In this document: positions 6,923-12,143 of the stretch, one piece after another | Numbering within the stretch: position 1 is the first letter of the stretch | How the letters are laid out: every line of letters starts with the position of its first letter | From: Thermoplasmatota archaeon | GTDB taxonomy: Archaea > Thermoplasmatota > Penumbrarchaeia > Penumbrarchaeales > Penumbrarchaeaceae | Reading direction: 5' to 3' | NCBI GenBank assembly: GCA_030595585.1 | Contig: JAUVCY010000022.1 | Span: forward strand, 1 to 12,143 | DNA length: 12,143 nucleotides | Position numbers and translations under genes: made by a program | The notes under the pieces: model-generated | The model's input: only the letters and a program-made list of their open reading frames with translations | Database searches by the model: none | Told to the model about the DNA's origin: nothing

Positions 6923-7540
6923 ATGTCAGGCATGTTTAGCATGAGAGGAGCTCCGGCAATTCCTATCGTTCTCGTTCTCACTCTGATCACATGTGGGTGT
7001 ATGGGAGGCTACTACAGGGCGGGCTACTCCATATACACCTATTCAGGAATACACCGGTCTGCAACCTACGATGACATATATTTCGAGGAGAGCGAGCTGA
7101 TATCACTTATTGAGGCCTACAATATGACAAAGGAGGGCAGGTACAGCCATTACACGAACAGCTTTGGGATGGGCCATTTCTCCTTCTATTTCGTAAACAC
7201 CACCACCAACGTCACGAATGAGAACGCAACGATGAGCTTCAGGATAAACGAATGCGAGCTCGCCCCCGGGTCCAGCGATATGGACTCCAACTACGGGGAG
7301 AACGTGTTCGCAACGAACGTCACCTTCACCTTTTCGACCTTCACGGAACATGACACATCGGGGATGGATTCCGACGACAGGGGTGAGGCGGATCGGCTCT
7401 CCGATGGGATCTATCAGCTGGACCTTGCCGCATACGGAGAATACCTGGAAAGATTCTACTATATACTCGAGGATATGCTGGGAAAAGAGCCCATTTACGA
7501 GTTTGAGGGAAGGGAATACGACATCATGTGCGTGGATTGA
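6923..7540 (+). CDS. Small putative lipoprotein, function unknown
   Basis: The 205-residue product has a basic start and hydrophobic run (IPIVLVLTLITCGC) ending in two candidate lipobox cysteines, C24 and C26; C26 after Gly fits the usual rule better. The rest is polar and Tyr-rich, with five N-x-S/T sequons (N67, N92, N96, N101, N132), four of them in a Thr/Asn-rich stretch. It looks like a strand-rich extracellular domain with a helical C-terminal end. I recognise no family. ATG 6923 is the first of three in-frame starts (6923, 6932, 6941); all leave the signal sequence intact and none has a clear ribosome-binding site. A weak CTTATC element about 28 bases upstream would make it leaderless. 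Its 3' end overlaps the convergent PQQ-like gene by 17 bp. Confidence 0.72.
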   Translation: MSGMFSMRGAPAIPIVLVLTLITCGCMGGYYRAGYSIYTYSGIHRSATYDDIYFEESELISLIEAYNMTKEGRYSHYTNSFGMGHFSFYFVNTTTNVTNENATMSFRINECELAPGSSDMDSNYGENVFATNVTFTFSTFTEHDTSGMDSDDRGEADRLSDGIYQLDLAAYGEYLERFYYILEDMLGKEPIYEFEGREYDIMCVD

Positions 7541-9131
7541 GCTTCTTCCGCCTGTAAACGACGATCATGGTGACGACGGTCCCGATCATGATGATCACGG
7601 TGGAGCCCAGGACCGAGCCGACGCAGATCCTGCCCCAGATAGCACTCTCATCGAACACCACGATCACCTCCGAGGGCTCGCTCTCGCCAAGCCTGTTCTC
7701 GAAGGTGAAATAGAAGTACTGTTTCACGGACACGTCGATATATTCGTCGTTGAACTCCAGTTCGCCCTGTGACCATTCCCAGGGATCACGGACCTTATCG
7801 AAGGTCTCTATCCTCTCGTACTCCCCGCCTCTTTTCTGGTATACGTTCACACTGGAGATGAAGGGGTATGTCTCGAAGGTCGGGAGCTTACAGATGAGGG
7901 ATACGCCTCCATTATCGTTCACATCCCCTTTCACGTTCAGGGGCCGATGTGGAATGATATCTTCTCCTTGCCCGACACAGAATAGCTGGTCCGAATTCCA
8001 GGTTGTGATATAGATATTCCCGTTGGGATGGATCACCACGCCGGAGTATTCGCCGAACATGGGGAGCCTCCACAGTTTTACCCCCTCGGTCGAAAATGCG
8101 CAGAGCCCCCGATCGTTGCTGAGAATGACCCTACCATCACCATCGACCAATGGATAGGCTCCATTTCCCACATCCTCCACGATCCACCGCATGGTCCCAT
8201 TGGGATAGAAGGAATAGAGGTGCCCACCGCTTGCCTGATATCCCGTATCCCCCATCACGAAGTAGATGTTGCCGTCATCGTCGGTCGCCGCGCTGCTCCC
8301 CACCCTACCTTTTTCGATCTCCACGGTCCAGTTATTCGTGCCGTCGCTGTTGAGGCAGGCGATCTCCCTCTGCCCCGCGGCGAAGATCCTGCCGTCGTCC
8401 ATCAACAAAGGTGCGCCGAATCCGTGTATGTTCTGCCTCCACTGTTTCAATCCCGAGGGGTCGAATGAGTAAATGAAGGTCCATCCGGAATTTGCAGGGT
8501 GATAATCCCCCCGACCATGGATGTAGATCTCCCCATTTTCACCCACGCAGGGAGGGGAGTAGACGTCCCCATCTACAACCTGGTTCCACCTGTACTCACC
8601 ATCTGATGTGATGGAGAGCACCATATCCTCGCATCCGATGAAGATGTTATCATCCGGGCCCACGGCAGGGGGAGATTGATGGTCAACAGCAGAGTAGTGC
8701 TCCCAGAGGTGGACCCCATCTTTCGAGTAAGCATGGACCGCGTCGCTGTACTGGGTCATTATAATGGTGCCGTCGCTCAGGATCGCAGGGGTATTTGCTG
8801 GATAGAATCCTATTCCCGTGCTCCATTTGATGGTCCCGTTCGGGAAGACACAGTAGAGGTGCTGGTCCGATGTGGCGATAATCAGGTTCCCCTCAGCATC
8901 GATCAGCGGGGAAGTGGTCCTCCCCTCGAGATCCAGGCTCCACAGGAACTGCGGCGTTTCATCCCCGTAACTGCCTTCGCACCCCCCGTCGTTCTGGCAA
9001 TTCCCAAGTTCCATGGGCCATATTGGACCCTCATATTCCGATTCCCATCCGTATGAATTGGTTGAAAGGATAAGGAGAGAGGATAGGATCATGAGGTAAA
9101 GTCCCAACACGCGGAATATCCTGATCATCAT
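7524..9131 (-). CDS. PQQ-like beta-propeller protein with signal peptide and C-terminal membrane anchor
   Basis: The 535-residue product has a signal peptide (MMIRIFRVLGLYLMILSSLLILSTNS) and then repeated propeller blades. Each blade has the PQQ-like pattern of W-x-x-x-L/I, a small-residue SP-x-I/V turn, D-x-x-G-x-I/V/L-x-x-x-T/G, and F-x-x-x-G-x-x-x-W, as in LWSLDLEGRTTSPLIDAEGN. Seven or so blades fill about residues 40-370. A fibronectin-III-like segment follows (about 385-490), then a transmembrane helix (about 502-525) and a basic tail YRRKK, so the propeller should face outside. PQQ-like folds in this context usually do not bind PQQ and act as binding scaffolds. The frame is open to a GTG at 9248, but ATG 9131 has GGAG five bases upstream and starts the signal peptide, so I prefer it; ATG 9128 is equally possible. 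Confidence 0.88.
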   Translation of the reverse strand: MMIRIFRVLGLYLMILSSLLILSTNSYGWESEYEGPIWPMELGNCQNDGGCEGSYGDETPQFLWSLDLEGRTTSPLIDAEGNLIIATSDQHLYCVFPNGTIKWSTGIGFYPANTPAILSDGTIIMTQYSDAVHAYSKDGVHLWEHYSAVDHQSPPAVGPDDNIFIGCEDMVLSITSDGEYRWNQVVDGDVYSPPCVGENGEIYIHGRGDYHPANSGWTFIYSFDPSGLKQWRQNIHGFGAPLLMDDGRIFAAGQREIACLNSDGTNNWTVEIEKGRVGSSAATDDDGNIYFVMGDTGYQASGGHLYSFYPNGTMRWIVEDVGNGAYPLVDGDGRVILSNDRGLCAFSTEGVKLWRLPMFGEYSGVVIHPNGNIYITTWNSDQLFCVGQGEDIIPHRPLNVKGDVNDNGGVSLICKLPTFETYPFISSVNVYQKRGGEYERIETFDKVRDPWEWSQGELEFNDEYIDVSVKQYFYFTFENRLGESEPSEVIVVFDESAIWGRICVGSVLGSTVIIMIGTVVTMIVVYRRKKLNPRT

Positions 9132-9174
9132 TGGTTCTCCTATCGCTTCTCGAATGAATGATATGCAACCAATG

Positions 9175-9184
9175 GATAATAAAT
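9175..9184 (-). promoter_or_regulatory. TATA box for the PQQ-like protein gene
   Basis: On the minus strand TTTATTATCC lies about 45-50 bases before ATG 9131, predicting a leader of about 20 bases containing the GGAG ribosome-binding site. It lies inside the longer open frame starting at 9248 and so supports the shorter gene. A second TTTAATAA-like element lies near 9195-9204. Confidence 0.5.
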
Positions 9185-9370
9185 TGAGCGTTCGTTTATT
9201 AAATGGATCGAGGTGTATTCCACCAATACTGATGGCCTTTTTCTTCACGGCGATGGTCCCCTTGTACTTTCTACATTTGAAATAGTTTCCACCAGGACGG
9301 CCAGGGAAATTGGTGGGCGATATACTAGCTTGATTCCCCGGGGCTGTGAATTCGGTTTTCCACCGAGAAC

Positions 9371-9378
9371 ATTAAAAC
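9371..9378 (+). promoter_or_regulatory. TATA-like element for the methyltransferase gene
   Basis: ATTAAAAC is centred about 27 bases before the ATG at 9402, suggesting a leaderless or near-leaderless transcript. Only a weak AGGA is present before the start. The rest of the 270-base divergent spacer (9132-9401) shows no other clear element apart from a short CCCCGGGG palindrome at 9336-9343. Confidence 0.4.
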
Positions 9379-9401
9379 CCGTATGAGCTTCAGGACACCT
9401 G

Positions 9402-10037
9402 ATGAAATGCCCTCTATGCGATTCCAACGCCCTCCCTTTCTATATCGGCCATCTGGGCGAATACCATCGGTGTGAGGGGTGCCTTGGTGCCTTTCTCCTG
9501 CCTCAGTATCATCTGAACGAGGAGGAGGAGAAGAGGAGATACGAGACGCATAACAACGATGTGCTGGACCCCGGCTACCAGGGGTTCGTTCAACCGCTCG
9601 TTGACGCTGTGACGAACTCATTTTCAAAGGAACACAAAGGCCTTGATTTCGGATGCGGAGAAGGCCCCGTGATCTCCTATCTGTTGGAGAAGAAGAGATA
9701 CCATCTCGACCTGTACGACCCATACTTCCATTCAAATGACCCTGTTTTTTCAAGAAAGTATGATTACGTCATACTCTCGGAGGTGATGGAACATTTCCAG
9801 CAGCCTGCAAAGGAGTTCAAGACCCTGTTCTCGCTTCTGAACCCCGGCGGGAGGATTTTCTGTCTGACCGAACTGTTACGAGATGACATCGATTTCGCGA
9901 GATGGCATTACAAGAACGATGAGACCCACCTGTTCTTCTACCATGAGGGTAGCATTCGATACATTGCTGAAAGGTTTGGTGATCCAGCCGTGGATATAGA
10001 CGGAAGGTTGATCATTTTTAATGAGTCGGGATCTTGA
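9402..10037 (+). CDS. Zinc-ribbon class I SAM-dependent methyltransferase
   Basis: The 211-residue product starts with a zinc ribbon (C3-x2-C6 and C24-x2-C27) followed by a short class I methyltransferase fold. Motif I is GLDFGCGEG (80-88), the acidic residue after strand 2 is in LDLYDPY (102-108), the strand-4 region is YDYVILSEVMEHF (120-132), and LNPGGRIF (146-153) marks the post-motif helix and strand. A conserved FARWHYKNDETHLFFY (165-180) is typical of a family of about 210 residues that I know mainly from Bacteria, where its substrate is unknown. It is often labelled loosely as a ubiquinone-type methylase, which the sequence does not prove. Gene length and start fit that family. It converges on the PAP2 gene with a 36-base gap. 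Bacterial origin by transfer is possible. Confidence 0.88.
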   Translation: MKCPLCDSNALPFYIGHLGEYHRCEGCLGAFLLPQYHLNEEEEKRRYETHNNDVLDPGYQGFVQPLVDAVTNSFSKEHKGLDFGCGEGPVISYLLEKKRYHLDLYDPYFHSNDPVFSRKYDYVILSEVMEHFQQPAKEFKTLFSLLNPGGRIFCLTELLRDDIDFARWHYKNDETHLFFYHEGSIRYIAERFGDPAVDIDGRLIIFNESGS

Positions 10038-10073
10038 GATAATATTGCAGCTTGCATGTAGGGAAAGATCGGC

Positions 10074-11102
10074 CTATATTTTCTTATCGGATATTCTGTC
10101 CAGGGTCGAAAACTTATTCAACCTCACCAGGACCCATGGGGAAATCAGGGAGACCCCCAGAATAAGAATGCAGAACACCACCGCCTCCCCCAGATAGGAG
10201 GGGAGAAGCAGGTCCGAGAGGCCGGAAGCAACACCATATATTATCATGGATAGGAGGAGCCCCACCACCATCAGGACCATCCTCCTGGGGAGGGGAACGC
10301 TCTTCGGCTCATATCCAACGTACCTCTCCTCAAGGGGAAAGGCGATGGCGCATCCCAGCAGAAGCCCGGCACCCATCCCAAGCCCCTCTATCGAGACGAG
10401 GACCTCTCCGGGATACAAGATTGTCAGTACGGCTAAACCCGCAAGGAACAGAAGGGATGTGAGAAGGATACCAAATGATACCTTCCTCCAGGTCTCGAAG
10501 GAGGAGATCCTGGATGCGACCTTTGGATAGGCCCACATGAACGTAATTATCAGGGTGATCCCGACGATATATCCTCCCAGAACGTCCTGCAGGTCATGTA
10601 CCCCGATCACTATCCTGGAAACGGGGATCGCAACCACCGCGAAAACACAGAATGTGAAAAGGACCCTCTTCAAACCCCTGTTCCCTTCCAGGCGGGCGAG
10701 GAGCGGGTATCCGTAGAAAACAAGCGACGTCGTTGTGTGTCCACTGGGAAGGCCGTACCCCGATATCTGCTCGCCCAGAAGCCTGCTTGCGGGGGGACGG
10801 GGGTCGTGGAATAGCTGTTTGAGAAAGACCGTGGAAAAGACGGTTGCGAAAAAGAGGATGAACATCCTGCGGGCGAAACTCTTGTCATATCCCAGATACA
10901 ATATGGTTGCAACGATGACGTAGAGCTTTTCGTTGCCCAGCTCCGTGATGAATGAGAATATGTTGAATATCATCCTGTTATCGGTGTAGAGGTCCTGGTT
11001 GTTCCCTGCCAGGATCAGGCCCCCCCCAATGAACAGCACTGTCACATTGAGGATAAGGATGAAAAGGAGCTCCTTCCCCGTCAGGTCATGCTCTTTGCCC
11101 AC
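10074..11102 (-). CDS. PAP2-superfamily membrane phosphatase
   Basis: The 342-residue integral membrane protein carries all three PAP2 phosphatase motifs: K95-x6-R102-P103 (KQLFHDPRP), P119-S-G-H122, and S162-R163-x5-H169-x3-D173. H122, H169 and R163 are the expected catalytic and phosphate-binding residues. The active sites should lie at the outer membrane face, acting on a lipid phosphate such as phosphatidate or polyprenyl diphosphate; substrate is inferred. Beyond the usual six-helix core (about 10-200) there is a C-terminal extension with four or so further hydrophobic segments (about 210-325), making it longer than minimal members. The start is GTG at 11102; a TATA box about 26 bases upstream and no ribosome-binding site suggest a leaderless transcript. 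Confidence 0.92.
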   Translation of the reverse strand: MGKEHDLTGKELLFILILNVTVLFIGGGLILAGNNQDLYTDNRMIFNIFSFITELGNEKLYVIVATILYLGYDKSFARRMFILFFATVFSTVFLKQLFHDPRPPASRLLGEQISGYGLPSGHTTTSLVFYGYPLLARLEGNRGLKRVLFTFCVFAVVAIPVSRIVIGVHDLQDVLGGYIVGITLIITFMWAYPKVASRISSFETWRKVSFGILLTSLLFLAGLAVLTILYPGEVLVSIEGLGMGAGLLLGCAIAFPLEERYVGYEPKSVPLPRRMVLMVVGLLLSMIIYGVASGLSDLLLPSYLGEAVVFCILILGVSLISPWVLVRLNKFSTLDRISDKKI

Positions 11103-11122
11103 ACTCGAGTGATAGCTGAATA

Positions 11123-11132
11123 TGAATATATT
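11123..11132 (-). promoter_or_regulatory. TATA box for the PAP2 phosphatase gene (leaderless)
   Basis: On the minus strand TAATATATTC is centred about 26 bases before the GTG start at 11102. Transcription should therefore begin at or beside the start codon, and this spacing was used to support the GTG as the real start. Confidence 0.6.
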
Positions 11133-11141
11133 AGTTCGCTG

Positions 11142-11199
11142 GAGGGTGCGGGTATATAGACCGAGAGGAGGTCGTTAACTTCTCTCTCCCTGCACCCTC
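11142..11199. repeat. Structured inverted repeat in the spacer upstream of PAP2
   Basis: GAGGGTGC (11142-11149) is the exact reverse complement of GCACCCTC (11192-11199). GGG (11150-11152) can pair with CCC (11188-11190) across one bulged base. Inside, GAGAGGAG (11163-11170) pairs with CTTCTCTC (11179-11186) with one G-U and an 8-base loop. It lies upstream of the PAP2 promoter and 3' of the DUF438 gene, so it could be a transcript-end structure for the latter. No T run follows on either strand. Confidence 0.45.
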
Positions 11200-11218
11200 T
11201 TCCATTCAACGACTAAGG

Positions 11219-11271
11219 TTTCCATTTAGAATGAACACTTTTGGACATTATTGTTCATTTAGAATGGACAC
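11219..11271. repeat. Two near-palindromic direct repeats, 33 bases apart
   Basis: CATTTAGAATGAACAC (11223-11238) and CATTTAGAATGGACAC (11256-11271) differ at one base. Each sits in a 19-base near-palindrome; the second is TGTTCATTTAGAATGGACA (11252-11270). AATGAACA (11230-11237) is also inverted to TGTTCATT (11252-11259). Between them is another GGACA. Candidates are an operator pair or the multiply repeated end of an insertion sequence. No transposase is in the window. Confidence 0.6.
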
Positions 11272-11280
11272 CTTGGGAAA

Positions 11281-12143
11281 CTACTCCTTCATGCCCTCCC
11301 AGTCAAGAAGCCTCTGGTTCCCCTCCAGCTTCTTTATGTCGGTGATATCCTGGGAGACCTCAAGCGTTCCCAGGAACTTGCCCTCCCCGTTCCTCACGGC
11401 GAAATACCTGATGTGAACGAACTTCCCTCCAAGCTGGATCCAGAACTCCGCAACGTCCCTGTTCCCCGCCTTGAACTGATCCAGGATCTTCTGTACGACG
11501 TGAACGCTCTTTGGAGGATGACAGTGCTTGACCTCCCTCCCGATCACCGCCGGGGACCTGGGGAATATCCTCTCCTCCGTTGCCGAATAGTATTTTACCT
11601 GCTCGTTCTCGTCCACGAAGGATATGTCCAGGGGAAGCGTCCTGAGCATGAAATTGAGCTGCTCAACGGTGAGATACCCCTCATCCAACCTCACCCCTTT
11701 CCCCTCGGGAACCTCCTCTTTCATAACGGCCCCCTCAAATCCCTCCTCGGGCTCCACCCATGCGTAGCCTATCTCACCCTCACCGCTTCTGACCGCCCCC
11801 CAGTCCTCGTCCGTAAGCTTTTCCAGGCTCACGGGGAAGAGGACCTTCTCCTCCTTGTAGATCATATCCTTCATGGTCCTGATCATGATGTCCTGGTGGC
11901 CCCAGATCTGTTTCAGGCCCCCTGCCTCTATACTAGCATTCGCATCCTTGATCATGCCCCTGATATCATCGTGGAGCGCCCACATCACCTGGCTAGGGCC
12001 GGAGACCTGGTACCTCTCCAGATATGGAAAGAGCTGGTTCTCCTTCCTGAGATAGTGGAGGTTCACCTTGCCCACATACTCCATGAAGCTCACCAGGGTC
12101 TCCCTGTCTTCGGGGGATATCTCACCCTCCTTCCCTATCCCAC
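11281..12143 (-). CDS. DUF438 protein with hemerythrin-like and PAS domains (5' end outside window)
   Basis: The frame is open to the right edge (GIGKEGEISPEDRETL precedes a GTG at 12093 that is internal), so only the C-terminal 286 residues are seen. The visible start is the end of the DUF438 region, followed by a hemerythrin-like helical bundle with H29, E34, H57, H82 and E97/E98 as candidate metal ligands (LHYLRKENQLFPYLER, WALHDDIRGMIK, IWGHQDIMIRTMK). A linker leads to a PAS domain (about 157-275) with the HCHPPKS motif (206-212) that is typical of the PAS domain in this family. It ends with a short helix. Proteins of this architecture are thought to sense redox, oxygen or metals, but no specific signal is proven. 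The stop is TAG; two palindromic repeats follow within 10 bases. Confidence 0.9.
   Translation of the reverse strand, partial: GIGKEGEISPEDRETLVSFMEYVGKVNLHYLRKENQLFPYLERYQVSGPSQVMWALHDDIRGMIKDANASIEAGGLKQIWGHQDIMIRTMKDMIYKEEKVLFPVSLEKLTDEDWGAVRSGEGEIGYAWVEPEEGFEGAVMKEEVPEGKGVRLDEGYLTVEQLNFMLRTLPLDISFVDENEQVKYYSATEERIFPRSPAVIGREVKHCHPPKSVHVVQKILDQFKAGNRDVAEFWIQLGGKFVHIRYFAVRNGEGKFLGTLEVSQDITDIKKLEGNQRLLDWEGMKE

Noticed and set aside
5428..7540. A toxin-antitoxin or defence island built on the DUF4143 ATPase and neighbouring lipoprotein
   Set aside because: The genes are divergent, the lipoprotein is secreted and no nuclease, toxin or mobile gene is present.
8028..8468. 146-residue plus-strand open frame
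   Set aside because: It is antisense to the PQQ-like propeller blades, whose repeated motifs clearly mark the coding strand.
9132..9248. 39-residue N-terminal extension of the PQQ-like protein from GTG 9248
   Set aside because: It lacks a ribosome-binding site, would bury the signal peptide and contains the likely promoter; ATG 9131 has GGAG upstream.
11142..11220. tRNA or snoRNA in the spacer upstream of PAP2
   Set aside because: The stems do not form a cloverleaf, no T-loop GTTCRA is in place and no paired C/D boxes were found.

Overview
The window reads as a chromosomal segment from an archaeon, probably a Thermoplasmata-type euryarchaeote. The lineage is inferred from gene style, not from a marker gene. 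Supporting signs are archaeal TATA boxes about 25 bases before starts or short leaders, several apparently leaderless genes, a CxxC-x17-CxxC mini zinc-ribbon protein, and a beta-helix surface protein with thrombospondin type 3 (TSP3) repeats and a C-terminal membrane anchor. No rRNA, tRNA, CRISPR array, transposase or phage gene was seen.

Layout, left to right. Bases 1-2553 (+) hold the 3' part of a large surface protein: Gly/Asn-rich inserts in a right-handed beta-helix, three Ig-like repeats, Ca-binding TSP3 repeats, a membrane anchor and an acidic tail. Next comes a 55-residue zinc-ribbon gene (+), followed by two hairpin/T-rich terminator-like structures, one with a perfect 15-bp stem. 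An unrecognised helical protein (-) and a lipoprotein serpin (+) are divergent at about 3.9-4.1 kb. An AAA_14/DUF4143 ATPase (-) and a small putative lipoprotein (+) diverge from a spacer (6721-6922) with repeated TTTGTGCA-type motifs. The lipoprotein gene overlaps tail-to-tail by 17 bp with a PQQ-like beta-propeller protein that has a signal peptide and a C-terminal anchor (-). A zinc-ribbon SAM methyltransferase of bacterial look (+) converges on a PAP2-type membrane phosphatase (-). A 178-base spacer with a structured inverted repeat and two near-palindromic direct repeats leads to a partial DUF438/hemerythrin/PAS protein (-) that runs off the right edge.

How the genes relate. Most are monocistronic with their own promoters and alternate in strand, so there is no evident multi-gene pathway. 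The common theme is the cell envelope: an anchored surface protein, an anchored protease inhibitor, a small lipoprotein, a membrane-anchored propeller and an integral phosphatase. I found no convincing undescribed defence or metabolic system. The points most worth checking are the serpin's long reactive loop, the bacterial-style hairpin terminator, the palindromic repeats near 11.25 kb (operator or insertion-sequence end remnant), the motif array near 6.78 kb, and the unrecognised 293-residue protein.
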